The notes below the pieces were generated by a model, which searched no databases, was not told where the DNA came from, and was given only the letters and a program-made list of their open reading frames with translations. 64,000 nt of DNA from assembly GCF_000190575.1 (NCBI RefSeq), contig NC_015164.1:3182501-3246500 (forward strand). Reading direction: 5' to 3'. This document shows, one piece after another, positions 54,776-64,000 of the stretch. Every line of letters starts with the position of its first letter. Positions within the stretch are counted from its first letter, which is position 1. The DNA comes from Phocaeicola salanitronis DSM 18170. GTDB lineage: Bacteria > Bacteroidota > Bacteroidia > Bacteroidales > Bacteroidaceae. The translations under genes and the position numbers were made by a program.

Positions 54776-54947
54776 ATCAGGAGTTAAGGAGTTAAAAGGA
54801 GTTATCACTTCGCTACGCTCCGTTAGAAGTTAAGCCAATAGTTATGTTGGTGGGAGCATTAGTAAAAGTATTGGCTTAACTTCTTAACTTCTTAACTTCT
54901 TAACTCCTTCTAACTCCTGTGACGCATAACTACATTTAATTCCTGAT
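54776..54947. repeat. ATCAGGAGTTAA-type inverted-repeat element, copy B
   Basis: ATCAGGAGTTAA (54776-54787) and TTAATTCCTGAT at the right end (one mismatch) bound the element. Inside, GAAGTTAAGCCAATA (54826-54840) pairs perfectly with TATTGGCTTAACTTC (54869-54883). The right half contains an 8-bp tandem repeat of TTAACTTC, about four units. Related to copy A at 30826-30988. Confidence 0.7.
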
Positions 54948-54958
54948 TGATATTAATT

Positions 54959-55741
54959 ATGAATAGTTACTTAAACGGTTTCCTTTTTTGCATTGCATTT
55001 TTATTGTCGGGAAGTTTGCTTTCGTTGTCGGCACAAGAATATGGAGGAATCACAGGCATGATTCATGTGCCTACGGCAGAAATGGCACCGGAAGGGGAAG
55101 CCCGTATCGGTGTGTTTTTTCTGAATGGGGAATTCTTGCCTGACCGTATTGCTTATCAAGGTACGAAGTATAATACGACAAACCATTTCCTCGCCATTAC
55201 ACCTTTTCCGTGGATAGAATTGTCGTATGTATGCACTCTCCTGAAAGGAGAAGACAATAAGGGTGAAGTAGGCTATAACATGAAGGACCGGCATTTCGCC
55301 GTGAAACTCCGTCCGCTGAAAGAAGGCAAGTGGTGGCCTGCCATAGCCATAGGGGCACAAGACCCGGGGCGTTCGGTGCCTGATAATGGAGACTATGCTT
55401 ATTTTCAGAACTTTTATCTGGCAGCGAGCAAACATCTGGCATGGAAAGGGCATGAATGGGGAGTGCATCTGGCTTACCGGTATTACCGTTCGGACTTTAA
55501 TATAAAATGGCGGGGAATAGCCGGAGGCATTACTTACCGCCCTTCGTTTGCAAAAAACTTCAGGGCAATAGTGGAATATACCGGAAACGATATAAATATA
55601 GGAGTGGACTGCCTGTTGTGGAGGCATCTGTTCTTGCAGGCAAGCCTGCAGGATGGGAGGCATTTTACAGGAGGGGCTTGCTTTAAAATCAATCTCTTGG
55701 GTAAGAAGAAAACGGTCCGCAAAGAAAAAGATGTGTATTGA
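54959..55741 (+). CDS. YjbH-like outer-membrane exopolysaccharide protein
   Basis: A 260-aa protein with a signal peptide (CIAFLLSGSLLSLSAQ) and the YjbH-type opening YGGITGMIHVPTAEMAPEGEARIG. Repeated strand motifs (IELSYVCTLLKG, FAVKLRPLKEGKWWPAIAIGAQD, WGVHLAYRYYR) point to an outer-membrane beta barrel. YjbH proteins are linked to exopolysaccharide export. I use the ATG at 54959; an in-frame TTG at 54947 lies in the repeat. Confidence 0.8.
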   Translation: MNSYLNGFLFCIAFLLSGSLLSLSAQEYGGITGMIHVPTAEMAPEGEARIGVFFLNGEFLPDRIAYQGTKYNTTNHFLAITPFPWIELSYVCTLLKGEDNKGEVGYNMKDRHFAVKLRPLKEGKWWPAIAIGAQDPGRSVPDNGDYAYFQNFYLAASKHLAWKGHEWGVHLAYRYYRSDFNIKWRGIAGGITYRPSFAKNFRAIVEYTGNDINIGVDCLLWRHLFLQASLQDGRHFTGGACFKINLLGKKKTVRKEKDVY

Positions 55742-55771
55742 ATTTATGGTTTAACTAAATCTATTTTAAAG

Positions 55772-56944
55772 ATGAAACAATTTGTAAAGTTGGGAATGTT
55801 CGCATTCCTTGGTGTGGCTTTCGCCACAAGTTTTGTTGGATGTAGTGATGACGATCCGGATTACAGCAGTGTAACACCGCCGGAAGTAGCCGTATCTCAT
55901 AGTATCAGTGGCCGGGTGACGGGCATGGACGGTAAAGGGATTGTGGCGACTGTAAGCATGAACGGGACTTCTATGCAAACCGGTGCGGACGGTGTATTCC
56001 AATTTGAACGTGTGGAAGCCGGAAGTTATACGCTGACAGCTGAAGCGGAAGGAAAGCAATCGAGAGAAACGGTTGTTACGGTATCGGCAAGCGGAAGCGG
56101 AGCCAATGCGGTATGGAACGTAGCGTTGCCCAATGCCGGTACGACCGTTGAAATCGATGCCGATGGAGGTGCGGAAGCAAGCGTGACTTCGGAAACGATT
56201 GAAGGGAATGCGCAAGGTGCCGTGACGGTAGATGTGACCGTGGCTGAATCGACATTGCCGGAAGGCAGCTCGATTGTGATTACTCCTATTTACAGTATGG
56301 ATGAGGCTGCAGAAAGGTCGCGTGCAAACGAGGAGGTGATGCTGATTGGTACGAATGTAGAAACTACGGATGCGGATGCCACTCTGGAGCAGCCTATCGC
56401 TTTGGCGTATGATGTAGAACCGGAAATGGCAGAGGCGGTAAGGGCACGGAAGTATGAAAACGGACAATGGACGGATGCTGAATATACTGTGGAGAACGGT
56501 CGGGTAACTGTTATGGCTGACCAGTTTACGTCTTATTCATTGACCTTGGATGCGGATGTATCTTCTTCTTCCAGTTCAGTCGCTTTGGATTTTGGACAAG
56601 GCTTGTGGGATAACCTGTATGGGAGCGGGGATATGTCGGTGGCTTCTGCTTCTTTCTCATACCACATCGGTATGGAAATCACTTCATCGGGTACTGACCG
56701 GATTACGGCTTATTTGATAGAAATATTAGCCAGAATGGCAGGCGCTTCTGTCTCTACGGCTATAGGCAATTATCCGATTGGCGTGACTCTGCCCATCGGT
56801 ACGGCTTTGCAAATTAGCGGTACGCAGCAAGTAACGCTTTGGACCGTTTCTGCATTGGGGCATTCGGCATCGGGCAGACAATATGGAGATATGTCTATAT
56901 CTGCTCAGGCTTATAACCGGGAACACAATGGAGGAACCAATTAA
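55772..56944 (+). CDS. Lipoprotein with carboxypeptidase-regulatory-like domain
   Basis: A 390-aa surface lipoprotein: lipobox FVGC (Cys24) followed by SDDDPD, which matches the Bacteroidetes lipoprotein surface-export signal type. A CarboxypepD_reg-like beta sandwich spans about residues 43-100 (SISGRVTGMDGKGI...GVFQFERVEAGSYTLTAEAEG). The second half (VTVDVTVAESTLPEGSSIVITP) is also beta-rich, with no named family. It follows the YjbH-like gene by 30 nt and may be cotranscribed. Confidence 0.8.
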   Translation: MKQFVKLGMFAFLGVAFATSFVGCSDDDPDYSSVTPPEVAVSHSISGRVTGMDGKGIVATVSMNGTSMQTGADGVFQFERVEAGSYTLTAEAEGKQSRETVVTVSASGSGANAVWNVALPNAGTTVEIDADGGAEASVTSETIEGNAQGAVTVDVTVAESTLPEGSSIVITPIYSMDEAAERSRANEEVMLIGTNVETTDADATLEQPIALAYDVEPEMAEAVRARKYENGQWTDAEYTVENGRVTVMADQFTSYSLTLDADVSSSSSSVALDFGQGLWDNLYGSGDMSVASASFSYHIGMEITSSGTDRITAYLIEILARMAGASVSTAIGNYPIGVTLPIGTALQISGTQQVTLWTVSALGHSASGRQYGDMSISAQAYNREHNGGTN

Positions 56945-57002
56945 CACGATGTTTGTAAAAGCTGCTTGGCAGTTTTGCTCATAATTTGGCAGGCATCCGA
57001 TT

Positions 57003-57135
57003 ATTGAACACAGAGACACAGAGGTACAGAGAAATAAATAGAGAGACGACAAAATTCACAGAGCCTGTTTTTTCTCCGTGATCTTTATCCTCTCTAAAAA
57101 ATAAAACTCTGTGTCTCTGTGCCTCTGTGTTCAAT
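57003..57135. repeat. ACACAGAG-type inverted-repeat element R9
   Basis: ATTGAACACAGAGACACAGAGG and the complementary right end CCTCTGTGTTCAAT bound 133 bp. This is a long-armed member of the same intergenic repeat group as R4 and R8. The rest of the 56945-57343 gap holds the rimP promoter. Confidence 0.75.
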
Positions 57136-57248
57136 TTTTTTTCGTAAACCAATTTGTTTTACTATAAAGCGTTTGGAAGATGGGATGAAAAGCGGGCTTC
57201 GGCATCTTTTTTAAAATCAGTTAAATGTGAAATAATTATTCTAATATT

Positions 57249-57278
57249 TTGTTGTACATGATATTATTTGTATCTTTG
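57249..57278 (+). promoter_or_regulatory. rimP-nusA-infB promoter
   Basis: TTG (57249-57251), exactly 19 nt, then TATCTTTG (57271-57278). Transcription should start near 57285, leaving a leader of about 60 nt before rimP. Confidence 0.8.
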
Positions 57279-57300
57279 CACGCGAGATGAATGAGAAGGT

Positions 57301-57326
57301 GGAGGGGCGGTAAAGCTCCTTTTTTT
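57301..57326 (+). promoter_or_regulatory. Possible attenuator in the rimP leader
   Basis: A short stem GGAG (57301-57304) with CTCC (57316-57319) is followed directly by seven T, all inside the predicted leader. The stem is short, so this could be a leader terminator under control of translation factors or chance. Confidence 0.35.
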
Positions 57327-57343
57327 ATTCTTAATAGTATTAC

Positions 57344-57811
57344 ATGATAGAAAAAAACGTGGTAACCCGGATTGTCGAGGAATGGCTGGACGGGAAAGAT
57401 TATTTTCTGGTAGATGTCTCTGTAAGTCCGGATGACAAGATTGTAGTTGAAATCGACCATGCGGACGGCGTATGGATTGATGATTGTGTGGACTTGAGCC
57501 GGTACATCGAATCGAGACTGAGCCGGGAAGACGAGGATTATGAGCTGGAAGTCGGTTCGGCAGGAATCGGCCAGCCGTTTAAAGTGTTGAAACAATATCA
57601 AATCTACATCGGGAAAGAGGTAGAGGTGATGGACAATACCGGGAAGAAATGGAAAGGCGTGCTGGCGGATGCCAACGAGGAGAACTTTACCGTTACGATG
57701 ACGGTAAAGGTGAAGCCTGAAGGGGCAAAACGTCCGAAGCTGGTAGAACAGAACGTGACTTTTACGTATGATGAAATAAAATACACCAAATACTTAATTA
57801 GCTTTAAATAA
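57344..57811 (+). CDS. rimP: Ribosome maturation factor RimP
   Basis: A 155-aa protein needed for 30S subunit maturation. The N-terminal domain shows LVDVSVSPDDKIVVEIDHADGVWIDDCVDLSRYIES and the key region YELEVGSAGIGQPF (the usual EVSSPG site reads EVGSAG in this group). The C-terminal SH3-like domain follows (VEVMDNTGKKWKGVLADANE). It is the first gene of the nusA-infB operon; nusA starts 3 nt after it. Confidence 0.93.
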   Translation: MIEKNVVTRIVEEWLDGKDYFLVDVSVSPDDKIVVEIDHADGVWIDDCVDLSRYIESRLSREDEDYELEVGSAGIGQPFKVLKQYQIYIGKEVEVMDNTGKKWKGVLADANEENFTVTMTVKVKPEGAKRPKLVEQNVTFTYDEIKYTKYLISFK

Positions 57812-57814
57812 ATT

Positions 57815-59086
57815 ATGGCGAAGAAAGAACCTGCTGTCAGCTTGATTGACACATTTTCGGAGTTTAAAGAACTGAAGAATATCGACCGCACTACGATGGT
57901 GAGCGTGTTGGAAGAATCGTTCCGTAGTGTAATAGCGAAGATGTTCGGTACAGACGAGAATTATGATGTAATCGTTAATCCGGATAAAGGAGATTTTGAG
58001 ATATGGCGCAATCGGGAGGTTGTTGCAGACGAAGATTTTGCCAATCCGAACCGGCAGATTTCGCTGACCGAAGCCCGCAAGATAGATGCTTCGTATGAGG
58101 TGGGTGAAGAAGTGACGGATGAAGTGATTTTCGAGAAGTTCGGCCGGCGTGCCATTCTGAACCTTCGCCAGACGTTGGCTTCGAAGATATTGGAACTGGA
58201 AAAAGACTCCTTATATAATAAGTATATCGACCGGGTTGGAACCATTATTGCGGCTGAGGTGTATCAGATATGGAAGAAGGAAATCCTGTTGTTGGATGAT
58301 GAGGGCAACGAACTGTTGCTTCCGAAGGCAGAACAGATTCCGAGTGATTTTTACCGGAAAGGCGAGACCGTGCGTGCGGTAGTGGCGCGTGTGGACAACA
58401 AGAACAATAATCCGAAGATTATCTTGAGCCGTACGGCGCCGGAGTTCTTGCAGCGTCTGTTCGAACAGGAAGTTCCTGAAATCAATGACGGTTTGATTAC
58501 CATCAAGAAGATTGCCCGCATCCCCGGCGAACGCGCCAAGATTGCGGTTGAGTCGTATGATGACCGGATTGACCCTGTAGGCGCTTGTGTGGGAGTGAAG
58601 GGTTCGCGCATTCATGGCATTGTGCGTGAATTGCGGAATGAGAATATTGACGTTATTAACTATACATCGAATATCCAGTTGTTCATCCAGCGTGCATTGA
58701 GCCCGGCTACGGTTTCTTCGATTGTGATGCACGAAGAAGAAAAACGGGCGGAAGTGTACCTGAAGCCGGAAGAGGTTTCATTGGCTATCGGTAAGGGAGG
58801 CATGAATATCAAGTTGGCAAGTATGCTGACCGAATATACGATAGACGTATACCGTGAAGTGGATGAGAATGCGGTAGATGAAGATATTTATCTGGACGAG
58901 TTCAAGGATGAAATCGACGGATGGGTAATTGATGCCATCAAAGGCATCGGCATTGAAACGGCAAAAGGCGTGTTGAATGCTCCGCGTGAGATGTTGATTG
59001 AGAAAGCCGATTTGGAGGAAAATACGGTAGATGATGTATTGAGAATTTTGAAAGCCGAGTTCGAGGAAAGCGGAAGTGACAGTTGA
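57815..59086 (+). CDS. nusA: Transcription termination/antitermination factor NusA
   Basis: A 423-aa elongation factor that binds RNA polymerase and nascent RNA. It has the N-terminal polymerase-binding domain, an S1 domain (KGETVRAVVARVDNKNNNPKIILSRT near residue 180), then two KH domains (DPVGACVGVKGSRIHGIVRELRNENIDVI and LAIGKGGMNIKLASML). The short C-terminus lacks the tandem acidic repeats of proteobacterial NusA, as expected in Bacteroidetes. Confidence 0.95.
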   Translation: MAKKEPAVSLIDTFSEFKELKNIDRTTMVSVLEESFRSVIAKMFGTDENYDVIVNPDKGDFEIWRNREVVADEDFANPNRQISLTEARKIDASYEVGEEVTDEVIFEKFGRRAILNLRQTLASKILELEKDSLYNKYIDRVGTIIAAEVYQIWKKEILLLDDEGNELLLPKAEQIPSDFYRKGETVRAVVARVDNKNNNPKIILSRTAPEFLQRLFEQEVPEINDGLITIKKIARIPGERAKIAVESYDDRIDPVGACVGVKGSRIHGIVRELRNENIDVINYTSNIQLFIQRALSPATVSSIVMHEEEKRAEVYLKPEEVSLAIGKGGMNIKLASMLTEYTIDVYREVDENAVDEDIYLDEFKDEIDGWVIDAIKGIGIETAKGVLNAPREMLIEKADLEENTVDDVLRILKAEFEESGSDS

Positions 59087-59182
59087 TTGATAGTGGATAA
59101 CGCCAGAAACGGCATCATCACTATGAATGATTAACTGTTAATTATCAATTATTTTCGGACTCTATTAAAAACAGAAAGATTT

Positions 59183-62110
59183 ATGACGATAAGACTGAAC
59201 AAAGTAACAAGAAATTTGAATGTAGGGATTGCTACGGTGGTGGACTTTTTGCAAAAGCAAGGATATACTGTTGAAGCCAATCCGAATACGAAAATAACGG
59301 AAGAACAATATGCTGCACTTGTGAAAGAGTTTAGCAAAGACAAAGATTTGAAAATAGAGTCCGAAAAAATTTCTCAAGAACGGCAGAATAAGGAACATAA
59401 CATGGCTTCCGTTTCGATAGAAGGCTTGCAGGCGAGAAAAAAGAAACCGGAAGAGATTGAGACCGTAGTTCCGGCAGATGTCATTCCGCAGCTTAAGCCT
59501 GTGGGAAAAATTGATTTGGATAGCTTGAATAAGAAGAAAGTAAAAGCGGCTTCAGCCGGACCGGTAGCGGAGAAGGCTGGAAAAACAGAACCGGAAGCGT
59601 TGGTTTCGGAAAACGTGGGAGAGAAAGATAATGTGTCTGCCCATGAAGAGTCTCATGTAGAAAAGCCGCAGGATATAGAACAGATAAATGAAAACCTTGA
59701 ACGGCCTGAACCGGAACAAAAGGCAGAGGGCGTGAAACCTAATTTAATGGAAGAAAAAAAAGAAACTCCTGAAGTGCAGACGGCTGAAGAAACTACGGAT
59801 GATGGAATATTTAAGATTCGCCCGACAGAGTTTAAATCGAAGATTAATGTAGTAGGTCAGATTGACTTGGCTATGCTTAACCAGTCTACCCGTCCGAAGA
59901 AGAAATCGAAAGAAGAAAGACGGAAAGAACGCGAAGAAAAGGACAAGTTGCGTTTGGAACAACGGAAGCAGATGAAAGACGCTATTATCAAGGAAATCCG
60001 GAAAACCGATGAAAAGGCGGAAAAGGGAAATGACGGGGATAATAGTGCGAAGAAAAAACGGAACCGCATCAATAATAAGGAACGTGTGGACATCAATGCT
60101 GCCGGAAGCGGTGTTGTCATGAAGAATGAGCGCCCGGGGAAGAATGCGTCCCAAGGTGGAGGCAAGCATAACAAAGACCGTTTTAAGAAATCTGTTGTGA
60201 AGCCGGAAGTGAATGATGAGGATGTGGCAAAGCAGGTAAAGGAAACGTTGGCACGTCTGACTAATAAGGGAAAGAACAAGGCGGCCAAGTATCGGAAAGA
60301 GAAACGCGAAACGATTCAGAACCGCCAGCTGGAGCAGGAAGAACTGGAACAGGAAGAAAGCAAAGTGCTGAAACTGACCGAGTTCGTTACAGCCAATGAG
60401 TTGGCAAGCATGATGAACGTATCGGTTACTCAGGTCATCTCGACTTGTATGAGTGTCGGGATTATGGTTTCTATCAACCAGCGTCTGGATGCTGAAACCA
60501 TCAATCTGGTTGCAGAAGAATTCGGATTCAAGACAGAATATGTCAGCGCCGAAGTGGCTCAGGCTGTAGAGGAAGAAGCGGATGCGGAAGAAGATTTGCA
60601 GCCTCGTGCCCCGATTGTTACGGTGATGGGGCACGTAGACCATGGAAAGACATCGTTGTTGGACTATATCCGTAAGGCAAATGTCATTGCAGGCGAGGCT
60701 GGAGGAATTACGCAGCACATCGGAGCTTATAATGTGAAGTTGGAGGACGGCCGTCACATCACGTTCCTGGATACTCCGGGACACGAAGCGTTTACTGCCA
60801 TGCGTGCCCGTGGTGCGAAAGTAACCGATGTGGTTATTGTCATTGTGGCTGCCGATGATAACGTGATGCCGCAAACGAAAGAAGCACTTAACCATGCGAT
60901 GGCAGCCGGTGTCCCTATCGTATTTGCCATCAACAAAATAGATAAACCGAATGCCAATCCGGACAAGATTAAGGAGGAATTGGCTCAAATGAACTTCTTG
61001 GTAGAAGAATGGGGAGGCAAGTACCAGTCTCAGGATATTTCGGCAAAAAAAGGTACCGGCGTGAAAGAATTGCTGGAAAAGGTACTGTTGGAAGCCGAGA
61101 TGCTGGATTTGAAAGCCAATCCGAACCGGAAAGCTACGGGATCCATTATTGAATCGTCTTTGGATAAAGGACGTGGTTATGTAGCTACCGTATTGGTATC
61201 AAACGGTACGTTGCATGTGGGCGATATTGTGCTTGCCGGTAAATATTACGGTAAGATAAAAGCCATGTTTAACGAACGTAACCAGCGTATGAAAGAGGCT
61301 GGCCCTTCGGAACCGGTTTTGATACTGGGATTGAACGGAGCACCAGCAGCGGGTGATACGTTCCATGTATTCGATACAGACCAGGAAGCTCGTGAAATAG
61401 CCAATAAGCGTGAACAGCTTCAGCGTGAACAAGGTTTGCGTACGCAAAAGATGCTTACATTGGATGAAGTGGGACGCCGTTTGGCATTGGGTGATTTCCA
61501 CGAGTTGAATGTCATTGTGAAGGGTGATGTGGACGGTTCCGTTGAAGCCTTGAGCGATTCGTTGATTAAGTTGTCTACCGAACAGATTCAGGTGAATGTC
61601 ATCCATAAGGGAGTAGGGCAGATTTCTGAGTCGGATGTATCGTTGGCGGCCGCTTCGGATGCCATTATCGTTGGCTTCCAGGTTCGTCCTTCGAGCAATG
61701 CCGCTAAGTTGGCAGAGCAAGAAGGTGTGGATATCCGCAAGTATTCGATTATCTATGATGCGATAGAAGAAGTGAAATCGGCAATGGAAGGCATGTTGGC
61801 TCCGACCATGAAAGAGCAGGTAACCGCCACCATTGAGGTACGTGAAGTATTCAACATCAGCAAGGTGGGTATGGTAGCCGGTGCGATGGTGAAGACCGGT
61901 AAAGTGAAACGTACCGATAAAGCGCGCTTGATTCGCGATGGTATCGTTATCTTTACAGGGGCAATCAATGCGTTGAAGCGCTTCAAGGACGATGTGAAAG
62001 AAGTAGGAACCAACTTCGAATGCGGTATCAGCCTGACCAATTGCAACGACTTGAAAGTCGGTGATGTCATCGAGACATTCGAAGAAGTGGAAGTGAAACA
62101 AACTTTATAA
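59183..62110 (+). CDS. infB: Translation initiation factor IF-2
   Basis: A 975-aa GTPase that brings initiator tRNA to the ribosome. The first 400 or so residues are a charged, variable region (many K/E runs such as [17 protein letters not shown]). The IF2_N motif follows ([26 protein letters not shown]). The G domain starts at residue 483 with GHVDHGKTS, with DTPGHEAF and NKIDKP. Domains II-IV complete the protein. It lies 96 nt after nusA. Confidence 0.96.
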   Translation: MTIRLNKVTRNLNVGIATVVDFLQKQGYTVEANPNTKITEEQYAALVKEFSKDKDLKIESEKISQERQNKEHNMASVSIEGLQARKKKPEEIETVVPADVIPQLKPVGKIDLDSLNKKKVKAASAGPVAEKAGKTEPEALVSENVGEKDNVSAHEESHVEKPQDIEQINENLERPEPEQKAEGVKPNLMEEKKETPEVQTAEETTDDGIFKIRPTEFKSKINVVGQIDLAMLNQSTRPKKKSKEERRKEREEKDKLRLEQRKQMKDAIIKEIRKTDEKAEKGNDGDNSAKKKRNRINNKERVDINAAGSGVVMKNERPGKNASQGGGKHNKDRFKKSVVKPEVNDEDVAKQVKETLARLTNKGKNKAAKYRKEKRETIQNRQLEQEELEQEESKVLKLTEFVTANELASMMNVSVTQVISTCMSVGIMVSINQRLDAETINLVAEEFGFKTEYVSAEVAQAVEEEADAEEDLQPRAPIVTVMGHVDHGKTSLLDYIRKANVIAGEAGGITQHIGAYNVKLEDGRHITFLDTPGHEAFTAMRARGAKVTDVVIVIVAADDNVMPQTKEALNHAMAAGVPIVFAINKIDKPNANPDKIKEELAQMNFLVEEWGGKYQSQDISAKKGTGVKELLEKVLLEAEMLDLKANPNRKATGSIIESSLDKGRGYVATVLVSNGTLHVGDIVLAGKYYGKIKAMFNERNQRMKEAGPSEPVLILGLNGAPAAGDTFHVFDTDQEAREIANKREQLQREQGLRTQKMLTLDEVGRRLALGDFHELNVIVKGDVDGSVEALSDSLIKLSTEQIQVNVIHKGVGQISESDVSLAAASDAIIVGFQVRPSSNAAKLAEQEGVDIRKYSIIYDAIEEVKSAMEGMLAPTMKEQVTATIEVREVFNISKVGMVAGAMVKTGKVKRTDKARLIRDGIVIFTGAINALKRFKDDVKEVGTNFECGISLTNCNDLKVGDVIETFEEVEVKQTL

Positions 62111-62114
62111 TCAA

Positions 62115-62193
62115 TGAATAATTAGCAATGAACAATGAATAACGAGTGGAAGGAATGCATCTTCGTTATTCATTGTTCATTGTTAGTTATTCA
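62115..62193. repeat. Inverted repeat between infB and cvpA
   Basis: A perfect 19-bp arm pair, 62127-62145 (AATGAACAATGAATAACGA) and 62163-62181, extends outward with imperfect ATGAATAATTA / TAGTTATTCAT pairing. The hairpin lies directly after the infB stop and may act as a transcript end or processing site. The sequence type (AATGAACAATGAATAA) recurs beside the element at 30826. Confidence 0.7.
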
Positions 62194-62214
62194 TTATTAA
62201 TTGTTAATTAGAAA

Positions 62215-62715
62215 GTGTCTCCGCTAGACTGGTTTATAGCAGGTATAATTGCTTTGGGAGTTGCCATAGGTTGTATAAAAGGAGCCATCCGGCAATTGGC
62301 TTCCATTGTGGGACTGCTTACAGGTTTGCTGGTAGCACGTGCCTTGTTTGTGGTTGTGGGGGACAGACTGGGTGAAGAGTTAGGTACTTCGGTTACGTTT
62401 GCCCGTATATTGGCATTTATTCTAATCGGCGTATTGGTGCCGGTTGTTTTTCTTTTTTTGTCTTCTGCGTTGACCCGTATCGTGAATGGATTGCAGCTGG
62501 GATGGGTCAATCGGCTCTTAGGCGCAGGATTGGGAGCTGTCAAGTATATGCTATTAGTGAGCATTGCCATCCATTGTCTGGAATTTATTGATTCTGAAGA
62601 TAGCTTAATCACCTCAACCAATAAGCAACAATCTTTGTTATATATTCCGGTAAAGGATAGTGCAAGCTATTTTTATCCGGTCATAAAGGACGTTACGAAA
62701 AAATTAATCAATTGA
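62215..62715 (+). CDS. CvpA-family membrane protein
   Basis: A 166-aa protein with four likely membrane helices (WFIAGIIALGVAIGCI, LLTGLLVARALFVVV, ARILAFILIGVLVPVVFLFLSSAL, GAGLGAVKYMLLVSIAI). It has the CvpA opening LDWFIAGIIALGVAIGCIKG. The start codon is GTG (62215), with a GAAAG stretch before it. CvpA in E. coli affects colicin V production; the role here is unknown. It follows infB as in other Bacteroidales and leads into suf genes. Confidence 0.88.
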   Translation: MSPLDWFIAGIIALGVAIGCIKGAIRQLASIVGLLTGLLVARALFVVVGDRLGEELGTSVTFARILAFILIGVLVPVVFLFLSSALTRIVNGLQLGWVNRLLGAGLGAVKYMLLVSIAIHCLEFIDSEDSLITSTNKQQSLLYIPVKDSASYFYPVIKDVTKKLIN

Positions 62716-62718
62716 TAT

Positions 62719-64000
62719 ATGCAGTTAGAACCCAATAAATATGTAAAAGAATTAACCCAGGAAAAGTACAAGTACGGATTTACGACGGATGTTCAGACTG
62801 ATATAATCGAAAAAGGGCTGAACGAAGATGTCGTGCGGTTGATTTCTGCCAAAAAGCAGGAGCCAGACTGGTTGCTTGACTTCCGATTGAAGGCATTCCG
62901 GTATTGGCAGACATTGGAAATGCCGACATGGGCGCACTTGACGATTCCTGAAATCGATTATCAGGCTATTTCGTATTATGCTGATCCGACAAAGAAGAAA
63001 GACGGTCCGAAAAGCCTGGAGGATGTAGACCCGGAACTATTGAAAACGTTTAATAAGTTGGGCATTCCCTTGGAAGAACAACTTGCCTTGAGTGGTATGG
63101 CTGTAGATGCAGTCATGGACTCTGTTTCGGTCAAGACAACATTTAAAGAGACCTTGATGGAGAAGGGCATTATTTTCTGCTCCATGAGCGAGGCTGTGCG
63201 TGAACATCCGGATTTGGTGAAGAAATACTTAGGTTCGGTAGTAGGCTATCGCGATAATTTCTTTGCCGCACTTAATTCGGCAGTGTTCAGTGACGGTTCG
63301 TTTGTCTATATTCCGAAAGGTGTACGTTGTCCGATGGAACTTTCGACTTATTTCCGTATCAATGCGGCAAATACGGGACAATTCGAGCGTACGCTAATCG
63401 TGGCGGATGATGACAGCTATGTGTCTTACTTGGAAGGTTGTACGGCTCCGATGCGTGACGAGAACCAACTTCATGCCGCGATTGTGGAGATTGTGGTAAT
63501 GAATCGGGCTGAAGTCAAATATTCGACGGTACAGAACTGGTATCCGGGTGATGCTGAAGGTAAAGGAGGCGTGTATAACTTTGTGACCAAGCGGGGCAAC
63601 TGTAAGGGAAGAGACAGCAAACTGTCGTGGACGCAGGTTGAAACCGGTTCGGCAATTACCTGGAAATATCCCAGTTGCATTTTGAGCGGAGACAACTCGA
63701 CGGCTGAGTTTTATTCGGTTGCCGTCACAAACAATTTCCAGCAGGCGGATACGGGGACGAAGATGATTCATTTAGGAAAGAATACCCGTTCGACAATTGT
63801 AAGCAAGGGCATCAGTGCCGGACGGAGCCAGAATTCATACCGTGGATTGGTGCGTGTGTCAGAGAAGGCGGATAATGCCCGTAACTATAGCCAATGCGAC
63901 TCTTTGCTGTTGGGAAGCCATTGCGGAGCGCATACATTCCCTTATATGGATATTCACAACGAGACTGCAGTGGTAGAGCATGAGGCGACAACCTCGAAAA
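62719..64000 (+). CDS. sufB: Fe-S cluster assembly protein SufB (partial, runs off the window)
   Basis: The frame opens with an ATG 3 nt after cvpA and stays open to the window end (427 codons read). The sequence [22 protein letters not shown], then [44 protein letters not shown] and the C-terminal [19 protein letters not shown] identify SufB, the scaffold core of the SufBCD complex that assembles Fe-S clusters. The usual length is about 480 aa, so roughly 50 residues are missing here. Confidence 0.95.
   Translation, partial: MQLEPNKYVKELTQEKYKYGFTTDVQTDIIEKGLNEDVVRLISAKKQEPDWLLDFRLKAFRYWQTLEMPTWAHLTIPEIDYQAISYYADPTKKKDGPKSLEDVDPELLKTFNKLGIPLEEQLALSGMAVDAVMDSVSVKTTFKETLMEKGIIFCSMSEAVREHPDLVKKYLGSVVGYRDNFFAALNSAVFSDGSFVYIPKGVRCPMELSTYFRINAANTGQFERTLIVADDDSYVSYLEGCTAPMRDENQLHAAIVEIVVMNRAEVKYSTVQNWYPGDAEGKGGVYNFVTKRGNCKGRDSKLSWTQVETGSAITWKYPSCILSGDNSTAEFYSVAVTNNFQQADTGTKMIHLGKNTRSTIVSKGISAGRSQNSYRGLVRVSEKADNARNYSQCDSLLLGSHCGAHTFPYMDIHNETAVVEHEATTSK

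Noticed and set aside
1..64000. tRNA or rRNA genes
   Set aside because: No cloverleaf with CCA-proximal and T-loop signatures or conserved rRNA sequence was noticed on either strand; a tRNAscan-SE run would settle it.

Overview
The window is a chromosomal segment of a gut Bacteroidales bacterium, most likely Bacteroides or Phocaeicola. The evidence is the repeated TTG-N19-TAnnTTTG promoters, a UpxY-type antiterminator heading a capsule locus, and the core gene orders fabH-era-der and rimP-nusA-infB-cvpA-sufB. I infer the genus; the family-level placement is firmer.

Layout. 1-3.3 kb: fabH, era and der on the plus strand. 3.4-3.8 kb: a promoter and terminator on the minus strand frame an unannotated RNA of about 330 nt with four AGGTATTA motifs. 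4.0-8.5 kb (minus): anaerobic ribonucleotide reductase nrdD-nrdG and a CCA-adding-type nucleotidyltransferase. 8.6-9.5 kb: a lipoprotein. 10.0-21.1 kb (minus): an export operon in the order TolC-like channel, HlyD-like adaptor, GIN-domain (DUF2807) lipoprotein, then three FtsX/MacB-type permeases, two of them near-identical duplicates. It has no ATP-binding subunit. It is read from a textbook sigma-54 promoter with two upstream activator sites, and the divergent neighbours are an NtrC-type regulator and its histidine kinase (21.4-24.1 kb). Every gene of the operon ends at a member of one inverted-repeat family.

25.3-55.7 kb: a capsular/exopolysaccharide locus. It starts with a UpxY-like NusG paralogue that has a leader palindrome, then a WecA/MraY-type initiating transferase, a Wza-like export lipoprotein, a Wzc-like tyrosine autokinase and a PHP-type phosphatase. 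Next is an accessory stretch (32-37.5 kb) with an HU-like protein, decayed ORFs around a C14 tract, a frameshifted AAA ATPase, two small membrane proteins and an OLD-like ATPase/TOPRIM protein. A very AT-rich block follows: Wzx flippase, MurB-like oxidoreductase, pyruvyl transferase, glycosyltransferases, Wzy polymerase and acyltransferases. A DUF4143 ATPase interrupts it. The locus finishes with two acyltransferases, two GT2 enzymes, a predicted beta-barrel protein and a YjbH-like protein. 55.8-64 kb: a lipoprotein, then rimP, nusA, infB, cvpA and the start of sufB.

The strongest candidates for new biology are the AGGTATTA-repeat RNA, the sigma-54 export operon with a hairpin repeat at every gene end, the UpxY leader palindrome, and the accessory ATPase cluster inside the capsule locus. 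No tRNA, rRNA or CRISPR array was seen.
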